Below, piece by piece: positions 1 to 12,750 of a stretch of 64,000 bases of DNA; positions within the stretch are counted from its first letter, which is position 1, and each line of letters begins with the position of its first letter. The notes beneath the pieces are model-generated. The model did not search any database. It worked only from the letters and a program-made list of their open reading frames with translations, and had not been told where the DNA came from. The position numbers and the translations under genes were made by a program. The stretch comes from Melampsora larici-populina 98AG31 (taxonomy: Eukaryota > Basidiomycota > Pucciniomycetes > Pucciniales > Melampsoraceae), in assembly GCF_000204055.1 (NCBI RefSeq), contig NW_006768795.1, forward strand, positions 62,001-126,000. The letters are read 5' to 3'.

Positions 1-204
1 AACTTTTGTGGTTTGTAGTACATGGTTATAAATCACAATTCTACTTTTTTTCTTTTTCCCAATGTTCTGCTTTCTTTCTTACTGTTTTGTTGTGTCTTAA
101 AATTTCAAGTCACTCATTTATATTCCCTTTAGTTTGATTCTTTCTTTTTGTCAAACTTGTACATACCCTTACGTTGCATTGTGAATACTTAAAAAAAATT
201 GTGA

Positions 205-415
205 ATAATTACCGCCTCGGGCCGCTTCCTTCGCTTGGAATTTGTCATAGCGGAGCGAGAGCGGCTATCAGAGCCGCTGTGCTACACAAGCTATGTAGCG
301 GGTGATCTTTCACAGCGGATCAATAGCGGGTTCCCTTTGAAGCGGAATATCGTCCCGCTGCAAAAAAAACCGCCGGAAAGCGGATCGAAGCGGTGCGCTT
401 CAGATGTTGTCTGTA
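205..415. repeat. GC-rich island with recurring AGCGG/CCGCT words
   Basis: About 210 bp of GC-rich sequence stand out sharply from AT-rich flanks. The word AGCGG, or its complement CCGCT, recurs about a dozen times at irregular spacing. The one open frame across it (235-420) looks fortuitous. It is probably a remnant of a mobile element or a degenerate minisatellite; I saw no clear terminal repeats or target-site duplication. Confidence 0.4.
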
Positions 416-599
416 GTTAATTTGGGGGTTTCAGGGCAAAAGTTGTGTTTTCCATATTTAATGTTATATGATTTCAATTTGATTGTAGATCATTCTTATA
501 TAATCATCAGTTATTTACATTAAATTTATTCAATTTGAATCATAAATTGTAATCAGAAAGAAGAAAGATAAGAAAATCCATAAAAAAGTCAAAAATGTA

Positions 600-1090
600 G
601 GTATATCAGGTGGTAGATGGTTTTCAGGGCATTAGGAATCAATTTGAAGGTTCAGGAAGGTTTTATTAGGAAAGATCATGATATTTTTAATCATCAAAGA
701 AAGAGGATTGATAAGAGAGGAGTGAAGTTATTCAAGAAAGAGGGAAATTCAAGGATGGTAAACAAGGATACTATATGCGATTAATACATATGTAATGATG
801 TTGTCGAAGGATTTAATGGCACTAAGAGTTCTTAGAGTGCTCTTTAAGGTTATTCTTATGGATTGATTGATCAAAAGTGATCTTATGATGTCGGAGAAAT
901 CAATATCAGATGTGAAAGGAGGTGAAAAGGGGCAAAAATCATCAAAAATGAAGTTTCTCAGCTAATTACATTTGTCAAAACTTGTCAGATCAAGATGGGT
1001 GATACCAGGTGATACCTCAATCAACGAAGAATGTTCCATTTCATAATGTACAACCTTTAAACCAATGTTGATTAGCATCTAGTGGTTTGG
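600..1090 (+). repeat. Diverged fragment of the 1.77-kb LTR-like repeat
   Basis: By eye this stretch aligns in order with 21380-21830 inside the LTR-like insertion at 20972-22738. Shared runs include GGTTCAGGAAGGTTTTATT, a GTGAAGTTATTCAAGAAA-like segment, a CATATGTAGTG-like segment and the closing CATAATGTACAA/CATAATTTACAA region. Another relative lies near 28815-29260. Only the central part is present and no ends are visible, so it is an old fragment. Confidence 0.5.
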
Positions 1091-1519
1091 ACATATTCAC
1101 CGAATTCACAATTTGGAACAAAAGCAAATAAACCTAGGAAAATTGAATGATGTAGATAGAAATGCGTTGTTTTGGCACCTTCTATGAATACGATGAATGA
1201 CTACCCAAGGAATGGTTCCAAGGAATGGAAGATAACCATGTGCCAACTTTCTACACCGTATCAAATTGTTGAAGTCGTACACGAACTCGCAAACAAATTC
1301 AACTCGACCTCCAAGGAGAGACCGAAGAGATAAGAAATAGATGTGTATTGCTCAGTCTGGGTCTTGTCGTCAATAAATGATAAGTTAGGTGAAGCTTCAA
1401 TACATGATGGTCATTAGACGTTTTAATATTACATAATAAAGTTATTAAGTTTGGTTTGCAAGATAAAAAATTATCCTACTTCTATGCACCATTTTTTTAC
1501 GTTATTTTTTAGGTTTTCT

Positions 1520-4500
1520 TTACCAAGCAATTTTAGCAACTAAAGAATCAGGATAATTCCGTACAATCCATTTCCTGGTTTCATCAATTAGTAAGATTAC
1601 GATTGAAAAAGCAACTAAAAGGCAAATGATAGTTCAAATATGTTAGTTTGCTGCTATATGCTGTCGATCGGAAGAAGAACTGACCCGGAACAAGAAAACC
1701 TGCAAAACCAATCTTAGTAGTTCCTAACGTTTCTTGGAAAAATGGAACAAAAGAAATTATAAATGCTAAAATTGGACTGATGAACATTGCAGGAAATATG
1801 AAGAAATTTTTGCCAGCTCCTTGTGATCCAGGGAAATGATTTATGATTGATAACCTTCTTGTTCTCGTAGTAAGTAGAGTTCCTAAGCAAGAAGATGTTA
1901 GGTTCGCATGAAATGGTGAAGTTTAATTGAGAGGGCTTACCCCATTGGAAAAAAATGATACTGAAGAAGTAAATAGATTGTGCGGCCTTGGTGGCCTCTT
2001 CAAGCAAAGCTGCATCCACGTTAGCTTCTCCACTGAAGCACGATGAAATGAGACCACTATGGAGGCGTATGGAGTGTTGACAAGGAAGACACTTACTAAG
2101 AAAATATTATGTCGGACAAATTCACACCTCGTTTGTGGAATCCATAGCGAAGAGTGATGCCCTAACGAATTTTTGGTTGCAAAAGCTTTAGTTCAATAAG
2201 AATCATCTTGTAAAACAGAACACCTTACCAATGAAAAAATTGTTTGGAAAAGACCCAAAAACAGATATGCATGAGCAAGGGTCTTGCGATCAATCAATTT
2301 TTCCTTTGTCTGTTTCCGGGGTAATTTAGAAAGTAAGTCTTTTTCAGGTTGCTCGTAAATGAGAGCAAGTGCTGGCAAGACGTCTGTTCCAATACCTGGA
2401 AGGGAGGAATCTATGTAAATTTCTATTTGACCGAGATCAATGGCAAAGCGTTTTGCAGAATGAAATGACGAACATATGATTATCATTTGTATAGGGTTGA
2501 GAAGGTCTGGAAGACCTGCAGCTAGCACAAGGAGCATTGGGATCAACTCGCTAAAGCTTCCGGAAGGAACTATGAATGTTCGGGGTGAGACTTAGTTAGC
2601 GATTACGAGAAGGAATTGTGATGATGCAGAAACCACTGACGTAAATACAGGGTCAATTTTTTTAGGTTTTCGAAACAAAGCCTTCCGTAAAGGATGGCCG
2701 TCACGAGTGCTCCGAAGTCTGTGGATACATGTCTGTTAATTAGGCTTTGTGATAATAGTGATACAGAAATCTGACTGACCGTTTAACAAAACGAGATCTG
2801 CAGCCTGCGGTACATAAATATGGTTAGAGTGTCCGCAATATGAAGTGATATTTAATGTGACTGACCTCCATAGCCACTTCACTTCCGGATCCCATGGCTA
2901 TCCCTATGTCCGCAGCTTTCAAAGCGGTTGCATCGTTGACTGAGATCATTCGAGGATGCGGGTGTCAGTATCATTGTAATCGTCTTTGATTCAAGAAATT
3001 GGGCGGGGGGTGTTCTCACCTCCATCTCCTGTGACTGCACAGACGTGACCGCTGTAATGACGTAACGATGTAATGATGTATGGATTGTCAGTGAAAATTG
3101 AGCGAGTGAAATTATCAGGTTCAGGTTCGAAAGAGAGTGAATGATAATGTACTTGTCTTGGAATCTGCGAACAATTTCTAGTTTTTGTTGCGGGGTGGTG
3201 CGAGAAAAGATGATCTCGTCAAACTCGATACATTGCTTCCATTGGGATTCATTCATCTCCCTTAGCTCCGTTCCCGTCAAGCAAATGGCACGCAGTTGCG
3301 ACGCTGGCTTGGGCTTATAAGGTGCAACAAGCTCAATAGGTATATCTGCTTTGAGATCTTTGAGTCCAACTGGTTCGACTGTGAGGGCGCCAACACTTTT
3401 GCTAACGAATTTTCTAATATGAAAGATATATAAGTGATGTGTAAAGAAAGAGGAGAGAGAAATTAAACCAACGCCGTTTGGGCTAAATCCCCAGTCACGA
3501 CCAAGAACCTCATACCAGCTCGGCGACATAGCTCCACCTGTGGGCAGATGATACCATGTTAGATGTATACATACAGTGAAACAAACAAACAAATCTCACA
3601 GTCTTGCCTGCATCATGCTTGGGTGGGTCAGAGAGGACTAAGAGCCCAACGACGGTCATGTCCACAACTAGGTCCGATAGAGACTTGCCGGCTGATATGT
3701 CACTGTACAAATCTAGGATGGGAAAAGTCTTGCGCGCCAACAAGATGACTCTGCTTCCTACAGCAGCATTTGCCTCTTGAGTCTTGATTAAGGCCTCCAT
3801 GGCTACAGAATTGAGTGGTTCCACACTCCCGTTCGGGCGACATATGTGTGTACAGCGTTGCAGAAGTATCTCAGGAGCCTTCAAAAGATGAAGCCATTAG
3901 TCTCTGTGCATCACAGATTGAGTATATAAAACCGTGGCGAAAGCTCACCCCTTTGGCAAATATAGAAACGCTTTCGGATGTGAAGTTGGGATCACTCTGC
4001 ACACCCGCGGGTGCGGATGATGTGGTTCGAGGCTTCAGGAGTTTTGCGCAGAACTTGATGTCTGTCGCGATTTTGTATTAGTTATATATAATGATATTTA
4101 GCTGATCAAAGGGTATGATTCACCTGAATTGAAGGTGAGCTCAAAGACTTCGATCCACTGCTCTTGATACTGACTGACGGGACCGAACAGATGGGCATAC
4201 CTAAGTAATGAAACATCTGCAATACAGAAGATATTTAAACTTCATCGAATGAGTGGGGTCGGTGAAATCAGAATTACCTGTTGGAGTTCCATTAATGCGA
4301 CTTTCTCCTTCCTCATCATCTGTGAGCGGTTCGTCACCGATGTAACGAGCGTCGTTGCAGACCGCAGCAATGGCTGCGAGGTCATTCGCTACCTTGCCCA
4401 AAGGGGATATGTCTTTTCCGTAGCTGATTAGACAATTTGGGCGTAAGTCCGATGTAGAGATCGTCTTTTTGCCAATCACGACATCCGAGACTGTCATCCG

Positions 4501-6441
4501 TCCCGTTGTCAGTGTGCCTGTCTTGTCTGAGAGGACCACGCTATTCATCGGATAGAATTCAGTCGAATGTTATGTGATCCGCGTTGCTAATTAGTGATTT
4601 ACTCACTCCACAGTCCCGAGAGTTTCAACAGTAGCCAGCGATTTACAAAAGATCTGTATTGAATGAAAGCGCAAGTCAGGATGTAACGTACAACTGGAAT
4701 CCAAAAGCTATGGCTCCCACCTTTTTGGCAGCTAGTTCTCGTGAAAGGATAGTCAATCCGAGAGTGATACATATTGGTAAACCCTGAAGTGTTGAATTCG
4801 TGTCAATCTTAAATCTACATCATTCGAGATATGTAAAAACGCATGCTTACTTCTGGGATGAAAGCGACCATAAGGGAGACGATATGAACCAGTAAGTTTG
4901 ATGCTGACATGAATTTGGGATACCGAGTTCGTAGCCATCCAGCCCAGAGCACTATCCAGACGATTGCGAAAGCTACGGCCAGAATACAAATGATACTGTG
5001 GGATGTGTATGAGCGCACTAGAAATGAATACGAATCTAGGTTGTGGCCACTCACATGACAAAACGTCTGATCTCTTTCTCCAAAAGTGTCATGCGATTTT
5101 TTTGTAATGATACGAGCATGGCAATACTTCCAAAGACGGTATCTGCACCAGTGTCGACGACTATTCCTACGCCATTGCCGCTAGTGCAAAGAGTTCCTGG
5201 ACAATGGAGATGTGGGTCAGCTTTTGGTGTGGATTGCCCAACAGAACACGTAAAACGCACCTTGAAGAGCCATATTATGAGCTTCAGAATCCTCTCCGAT
5301 AAACACGTCCGTTGTTCCAGCAATCAAATTGCTTTCGCCCGTAAGCAAAGTGCGATCGAAGGTGAGATCTGAAGAGGCTAGAATCAGGCGCATGTCGGCG
5401 GATATTCTTGAACCAGTTGAGACCTCAAAGAATGTGATCAAGGTTGGAGTCAGCAAAGCCCACGGTGAATGGCAGTGAAGTTATTCACCTTCACCAAGTC
5501 ACCAGGAACAAGTTCATCTGAAGGAATTGTGCGACTACACCCATCTCTCAATACAGACGTCGTGCTTCCAACATGGTCAGTGATTGATCTCATAGCTCGA
5601 CCAGTGATGCGAAGCTGCCACGCCTTGAAAAATGCCTGAACTACCAAGATGATGAGCAAGACGATACCTAAAGCCAGGTGTGCCGTGGGGTGAAGTTCGT
5701 GATATCCAAATGGTTTCCTGAGAGAGATATCTTCAATATTTGCGAGGTGGGCTGGCGAGAAAAATAAACTCACCAGCTGAGGAAACTGAGAACGGCCGAA
5801 GCAAAGATAAGTGAACCAAAGCCACCAAAGACACAGGTGAAAGCTTTGGAAATGAGTGATGACCGTTTAGGTTGGAAGGAGTTGCGGCCTTTTAGTAGGC
5901 GGCTATTGACCTCATCTTGTGTCAGACCGAGGGGCCGGCTTTCCAAGCGTTGGAAAAGTTCGTCTGCTGACATCATGTGCCAATCACGCTTTGTGATGAC
6001 TATGAACCCCCCGTACAAAGCGTATCAGTAAACAAATAAAAAACACAAGGAGAAAAGTGACCCATACCTTGAAACTTAGATAGTGAAGCTTCTGGTCTTT
6101 TGAGATACTTTCGTGGATCCATTGTGCGATACTGTTTTCCTCGTTTAGCTGACTCAGCATGGTACTTGATGCTATAATGAGGTGAGTGATAAACATGAAT
6201 GATGTGGATCTCGAGTGTGAAACTGCACGAGGTCAATAGAAGGGGGACTGAGACTTTACCTGGCAAATATATATTGGTCTGCATACTGCTGGTCGAGATA
6301 TAGCGAAGACACTTTCTCGACATCAACATGTTCGTTTACGCCCACAACCTGGGGGCCATCATCCGGAAACGAAGCTGACCAATGAGGTTCCGAAGCCCCG
6401 GAGACCTGCTTCCGGGTGAACCATGTGGTAAACTTAGACAT
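1520..6441 (-). CDS. P-type ATPase, type IIC-like alkali cation (K+/Na+) uptake pump (ACU-like)
   Basis: Predicted plasma-membrane pump that uses ATP to move K+ or Na+ inward; it is related to the animal Na+/K+-ATPase alpha chain and to fungal ACU pumps. Exons (minus, 5' to 3'): 6441-6260, 6171-6068, 5999-5774, 5717-5489, 5423-5261, 5196-5055, 4995-4851, 4783-4721, 4653-4607, 4540-4278, 4216-4124, 4061-3949, 3878-3600, 3537-3473, 3413-3153, 3051-3020, 2939-2866, 2804-2780, 2718-2641, 2569-2474, 2395-2229, 2161-2097, 2056-1941, 1882-1700, 1614-1520. Total 3306 nt, 1101 aa. Visible motifs: TGES at 275-278 (actuator), IPEGLP at 395-400 (TM4 ion site), phosphorylated Asp439 in DKTGTLT, and TGDGVND at 799-805. 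The C-terminus, ending KIAW, matches fungal ACU proteins as I know them. Ion preference (K+ or Na+) cannot be read from the sequence. No frame breaks. Confidence 0.92.
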
Positions 6442-8005
6442 AGAACAGATTGAAAAGGTAAATAAATAGGTAGAACCGAAGGTACAGACGACGAAATGAA
6501 GGAAAGTGCAGTGTGAATGTCTCTGACACTCAATGAAAGTAAGATAAGTTACGGGGGACAAAACAAAACTGGAAAGCGATGGCACAAGATACTAAGTCTT
6601 GAAATGTATGATTGAACGAACATTCCGACCAGCTTCGAGTGCAATATTGAGTCACTGCAGGCTAACCGAATAATGCCACGGTTATTAGGTATCCAGATTC
6701 GTGACCGTATCTGACGTTTAACGCATCGGTTCATGCTGGGCAACATATGAACCATATCTACTCACCACGATGTTGGACTTTTCTGGTTGTAGCTGCTCTG
6801 GATGACAAATGAAAAGCACCGAGATTCGCGACCGGGTTCCTGAGTTGACAATCACGTCTTGAAGCCCCCGCTTGGCCTTTGCAACACCACCGACAGTTTG
6901 CAAGCTATCGTGTCTAACTCAACACAAAAAACTCTGGTAAGTTTCCTGTCCAGACACCCGAGCTTGCAACGGAAAATTCTGGAAATGTGTCTGACTGTGG
7001 GAGTCAGTTGCATGATCAGCTATTGTTTTCAAATTGGAATGCTACCACTCCAGTATGTACTAGCTACCGCCAAATGGTTCAGCTATGTTGATAGAAATGC
7101 CAGTTTTTTTTACCAAAGCTAGAGATGCAAGCACCGGGATTGTAAGAGATTTGAATCGGTCAAAATCCCCAAACGTCCCTGAACTTAACTCTAGTCCCTC
7201 CCGGACGACCCAGTCAAGTTGGCAAACGACCTTTCCATAGCTATCTTCACGGAGCGATTTCCCTCCAATTAAAATTAGTTGAATGACCCCGGCCCGAGAA
7301 CACAAGCAAACATTTTGTTCCAGTGAGTGGACTCAAGTTTGTAATGACTGGGGGACAATGAGCCGAGCCATCAAGTGTGCCGCAGTTTGATGGACTGTAC
7401 ATACTTGAGTTTGCCAGGGAACCAATAATCATTTTTGTCCGTCACTGGCAAGCTATCTGGATTTTTTGAACGCATCTGCACATGGTACCTTGGAATATCT
7501 TTTTCCAAAATCATATGTACTTACTCCTTCCAAAAATAGGGTGCTCAAAGACACAAAAACCTTGACAGAAGTTTTATAGACTTGATGTGATTACAATTAG
7601 CCAATCAGAACAACATATATCTCATCAAAGTCATATTTCATCGGTCAAAGGATATACAGCGCGATAGTAGAAAAATATTTTTCATTGGAAAGGCTGAAAG
7701 ACGGCCAAAAAAAATTAAATCGTCTTCACATGAAAAGTGAATCTATGCATTTTTTTATTGAGATTATCATCAGCATGCTAAAATTAAAAAAGAAAGCTCT
7801 AATAATTCAAGAAACCCAAAACAAAAAGAAAACAGAAGAAAATCTAATTATTAATGATGGTTACAACAAAAGAAAATCAATACAATTTTTAAACAATTAG
7901 AACAACGAAGGAAACGAAAATCCCAATAAATTATTAATTTCTTTTCATTCTCTTTTCATCTTGTTGGTGGTTTCAATTTGATTCAATTCAAATTCGAATT
8001 CAAAC
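6442..8005. other. Intergenic region between Trk1 and the ATPase
   Basis: About 1.56 kb lying downstream of Trk1 and upstream of the ATPase, both on the minus strand. It should hold the ATPase promoter and the Trk1 3' end. Short open frames on both strands lack supporting features. I saw no repeat structure. Confidence 0.5.
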
Positions 8006-11000
8006 TCAAACATTTCTTTGACCTTCTTCTTCTTCTTCTTCATTTTCATCTCCAATCTCTTCTCGATTTTCATCTTGATATTCATCTTGATTGTTATAAT
8101 CAACTGGAAGTAAAACCGCACGATCTATTGCGATGGGCAAACCCCGGTGCCTACCTCGGATCATCACCACTAGAACGCAAACCCAGCACGAAAAAAAATC
8201 AATAAAGTTGTTGTGGTAGCAGTATGTATTATTTTAGACGAAGACTTACAGATCACAACCAATTTGCTTAATCTAGAAAATTGCCCACATAGAGAAGTAG
8301 ATGAAAAAGGAACCCCAAGACTCAAGCCGATAGTCCCATACCTAATTCAAAATAGAAAATTTGTGATCAAAACTAGGGATCAAGGAAGGGACTGTGATTG
8401 AAAGAGAGAAAAAGTATAAAGTGGACGAACGCGCTAACGAGCTCGAATAAGATACTAAAAACGTTAAACCAAGGATTTCGATCACCAATAATCTGATGAC
8501 GTTCAACAATACATATAATCCAAAGAGCTAAAAACAACCACCTAAAAATTTTATCCGAAGAAATAAATCAAAATCAGAATAGGAAAAGAAAAACAGGAGA
8601 AAAAAGAAAACAAACCAAATATCAAAAGCTAATTGTTGACGAGCATGAAAAGATAAATAACTTCTGGATCCTTCCCACCAATTACGATGTTGAGATTGAA
8701 TAGTTTCATTTGAACCCCTTCTTTCTCCAACAGCACCACCCCCAGGTTGTTCAAAAATTCCTAAAGATCTTTCTTCATATACATTGGTAGATCTGATTGA
8801 CATTGCGATCGGGTAGACCGCGATATACATCTGTAAGAAGTGAGAAAGATGAACATTTGAATTCATTGCGGTTGTATGAAAAAAACAAGATGTAACTTAC
8901 CATGATGATGTATAGAACTTGTACAGCTGGGGCTAGGGCTGCGATCGATACCACTGAGAACCCAGCCGCGCGAACTGATAGAGATTGTAATAAGCCAGCG
9001 AGAAGCCTCTAAAGCAGAAGAAGAAAAATCAAAAATCAAATCAATCCAGTCTAAAGAAATGGAGAAAAGCGATTGACTAACGGTTCCGGGTGGGATTTTC
9101 TCAATTTCAGGGTTTCCGATATTGAGCACTAAGAAAGCTACCCAACTAATGATATTAAGTACAACAATTGAACCTAACAGATACCAATTCTGACGAGCCG
9201 GAAACAAATAAACAAAGCATCTTCTTGGATGATCTAATAAGAACCCTAAAACTTCTTTTGTACAGCTACCTGCGGAATTACTTGGACGACTAGGAGCAAT
9301 CTTAGATAAGAACCAGATACTAAATCTCAGAAAGATTGGAAAAGCTGTGTTCCCAGCTAGGATTAAGAATGAACAGACGAAGATTAAAAGGTATGCATCT
9401 TGAAAAACTGTAAAACCTGCATCAATCAGACTTTTGAATAGCATCATATCATCAGACCTATTGTCCCATTGAACTAAAATGTGCAATCCGAGAACATACC
9501 TCATTCCCCCATTGGTAAAACTAGAACACGTGATCCAGATCGCGTACCAAGCAATGGAAGTCCCATCAGGCGCTTCAAAGATTGGTTTATAACGATCATT
9601 GGTTTCAAGCCAAGGTAAGATAATAATAATAGCACCAAATTGAACCAAAATCCAATAACCAATCAAGATTTTGAGTAAGATTGATAATGCTCTATATTCC
9701 ACACCTCCTAATTCTTCTTCTTGTGCTGACGTAAGAGTCAAAAAATTCGAATTTCGACCCACAATTGCCTAAAGATGGTTTCAACAACAGAAAGGAGAAC
9801 TTGAGCGACGAAATGGAAATGGTTAGAAATGAGAGAAATATACAAACGTTGAAATTGATATAAGAGACCACTTTGACTTTCTTTATAGAATCAAATACAT
9901 CACTCAACCACCAATGATTCTTTTCATCTTGTACACCGGGATGATTGATAGCTAAACTAGTAGTTCTGACAAATTGTAATTTGTTTGAGTTATTTTCCGA
10001 TGATTTCTGACGTAAACATTTACGAATCCATGAAAATAATCTAGAAATCAAAATTTGAAATGGATTTGGAAATCCACCAAAATCTTGTTGTGATGCTAAA
10101 CTTGGTTTTCTTCTGATAGGTGTGGTAGGCACATTTCCAGAAAAAGCGTTACTGGCATATGATGGTGTTCGTCCATGATGTGCACCAGTCGAGACTGTTT
10201 TTGTGTAACGATTGTGAAGGGAGTCTCGTTCAATTTCTTTCTCGAAACTTTGTTTCCCCAGATATTACGCGAGGAAGGTATGACTCAACTCGATCCGAGT
10301 CGCGGACGAGGTCGACGGTATCGTGGGCCGTCATTTGCTAATGACCCAGCGCGGACCGCGCCCTCTTGTTGATGAAGATGTTGCTCTTCATCGATAAGAA
10401 ACTCAACCTGCACTGGCATCGCAGTTGCTTCCAGTATTGGGGATTGTGCTACAGCTGGGAATCTCCATTGGGGGTTACGCAAGACCGATTTGGGCTCGTC
10501 TAAAATATAATGTTCGATTTGAATGAACACAGGTGATGAGAGCAACTATTCAAAGGAACGAGAAATAAAAAATTGATTCAGTAAGCAACTCACCACCTAA
10601 TGTAACCGAACGCGGAAATGCTGATAATTTCTTGGGTGTGGAATGTAGCCGACCACGAGCAGGTGAAAACGAAACCTGCCGTAGTACAGTATCACTATTC
10701 CTACGAAGCGGGATTCGAGCGATGGATGTCGTGTTAGGTTCAAGATCACTGATCACAGGAGCAACCGGTTTAGGAAGAAGAACATTGAGGTTTGATGGCG
10801 ATTGTTCAGGTTCAATATGCTTTGATTCAAAGAATTCTTGAGGAGTGCCGTGGATATCGGTATTGAGGGTCCGTGGAGAGACAGCTTCTTTGGGTCGAGG
10901 CGGGCAGATGTTGCCGAGTGGGTGAGCATCGACAGGAGAACTGATGAATGGTCTCGAGGGTTGTCGAGTAGAGAGGATATGTCGAAATCTAAGTTTAAAG

Positions 11001-11499
11001 TATCGTAAGCGAATGAAGATCATCATGATTGAGACGGAGGTAGTAGAGCCGATGGTCATGAGGATATAAAGAATGACTTGTTGAAATCGATTTATCGAGG
11101 CTAAAGGGATGGTATTGAGCCCAGTCATTCTACATGAATCCGTAGAGGATGATTAAAGTTTAGTCAGTGGATTTGGCTGTATACTAAAGAAGAGCTTTCA
11201 GTGGAAAGACTAACGTCATGGCGCTATAAGACATGAAAACACAATCGATAAATCGAGCCGGTTGCAGTGTTGAAGAGTCAGGTGGATTAAGTCTGTTGGC
11301 CAAGAGGATGATGATACCGAAGAGCAATGGCAAGAAGATGAATGCCAACAGATGAGCGCGATAAAAGTTGAGGTGAGGTTCGATAGCATATTGTAAGCGG
11401 TCAAAGAGTCTACGAATAAAGTTTTGATCCGATTTGAATGAGGTAGTTCTGTTAATGCTGAGCCTATGATGAGAGCGATGTCCTGAAATTGATTGTCGG

Positions 11500-11531
<32 letters not shown>

Positions 11532-11612
11532 ATTGTTGTTGTGATTGTTGAAGGTAAAGTTATTGAAGTTGTTGAGGCAAGGTGGTGGTGATGAAGTGTT
11601 TCGGTTGACCAT
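8006..11612 (-). CDS. TRK1: Trk-type high-affinity potassium transporter
   Basis: Predicted plasma-membrane K+ uptake protein of the Trk/HKT superfamily. Exons (minus): 11612-11215, 11129-10594, 10499-10290, 10194-9848, 9768-9500, 9430-9082, 9008-8901, 8830-8616, 8541-8431, 8341-8250, 8169-8006; 2799 nt, 932 aa. All four pore loops are present, each with its filter glycine: TMTGLN (Gly136), TNGGM (584-585), SVRAAGFS (Gly719) and YGTIGLS (Gly853). Between the first two loops lies the long hydrophilic loop typical of fungal Trk proteins, followed by EEELGGVEYRAL. Also diagnostic are FLILAGNTAFPIFLR, LLDHPRRCF, STNVYEERSLGI and, near the end, RGRHRGLPIAIDRAVLLP. The N-terminus has a poly-Asn run and the C-terminus is acidic. 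The start ATG at 11612 follows a purine-rich context. The gene sits 1.6 kb upstream of a second cation-uptake gene. Confidence 0.95.
11500..11560 (+). repeat. (GTT)n microsatellite inside the Trk1 first exon
   Basis: An almost uninterrupted GTT/GTTATT run reads on the minus strand as poly-asparagine near residues 22-36 of the Trk1 protein, in its cytoplasmic N-terminus. Triplet length change here alters protein length without a frameshift. Confidence 0.85.
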
Positions 11613-12750
11613 TCTTCGATTTGAACTGACAATGGTTTTGCAACACAGTTTGAACCCAATCAAGTCAAATTAAATTCTGAAGCTCCACTGTGAAGTCAAA
11701 CAACTTTGTTCTTCTCAACTTGAGTGGGGTTCTACCTTTCAGGTTTCTTTTCTTTGACCCTCCTCGTTCCTCGACTAGGTTTCTATGACATCTGACCTCG
11801 CTTTGAACCAACTCACAGGTTCTCCTACCCAGTGCAACCTTTTCAGTCAAACCAATCGAGATTCATGGTTTCACGACTCGTGTCGGCGACTGTCCTTGCG
11901 CATGAGGCATCAAAAGATGCGAGCTGGATGGGAAGAGGATCCTGAATCCTGATGTTTGCTTTCCAAGGGTAACTTTCCAAGGGAAAAGCATTGAGGACTT
12001 CATAGTAAAGCACCCACCACATCGCCAGAAGACAAATTTGACCAGATCCCAATTTGACCACACCATAGTCACAGGATGGATTGAGGCGGCGAGGCCCACA
12101 ACAAACAAGAATAACAGCTTTCACAACAATATCCAGCATGAAACCCTTGTGAACAATGCCACCTCATTGTCCTGTTGAAGCCTTGGAGGATCAGTATCTA
12201 CCCTGGCTGCAATATTGGCAAAAACAAACTACCATCAACCTACTTTGCTCCTATATACTCTGCATCATTATGTTGCACAAATTAATTATCTTGGCCTTCC
12301 TCCGTAGACCTTTGAGTTCTTAGGTCAAGCTAACATCTTTCAGGAAAATATATTTATTTCTCACCTCAAGTGCTTGTATCCATTTGTGTTCCAGAAAGAC
12401 TCGGACTGTAGCTATTGATCACTTGCTTGACCAACTCTTCATCTCAAAAGTTAAAGAGTCATAAATAACAATTCAATCCAAAAAATCCTCAAGAATATTG
12501 GGATTGCTAGGGCAAATTTTCTCAAGCAAATCCTCATCAGAATGTGCATCTTGTAGATGCTCAGATCTTCAAATGTGGAGGAGAAATACTTGACCAAACA
12601 GCCATTTTGAGTGTGTGACTCTGAGGATGTAGCAGGCTGCAGACTTTCCATTACCTCACTATCCTAGTCATAGCATAACTGCAAGTAATATCTAAATTGT
12701 GATTAGCTAAATGAAATTTTTGAAACTATGTACACACTTCATCAATAAGT
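11613..12750. other. Intergenic region between Trk1 and the first WLLDIW-family gene
   Basis: This holds the Trk1 5' flank and the 3' flank of the 12751-14999 gene. Minus-strand open frames at 11843-12139 and 12451-12651 are short and show no homology I can recognise. An extra 3' exon of the neighbouring gene cannot be excluded. Confidence 0.45.

Larger units (their letters stand above)
1..1519. other. AT-rich intergenic spacer
   Basis: No reading frame here has a plausible start, splice structure or family resemblance. It holds the 3' flank of the minus-strand ATPase gene, a GC-rich island near 205-415, and a diverged fragment of a dispersed repeat near 600-1090, described separately. Confidence 0.6.

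Noticed and set aside
8431..8541. Apparent one-base frameshift in Trk1 exon 9
   Set aside because: My first reading gave an extra G. Exon lengths, the overlapping frame's end coordinate and the protein family all agree with the intact reading, so I treat it as my own misreading.
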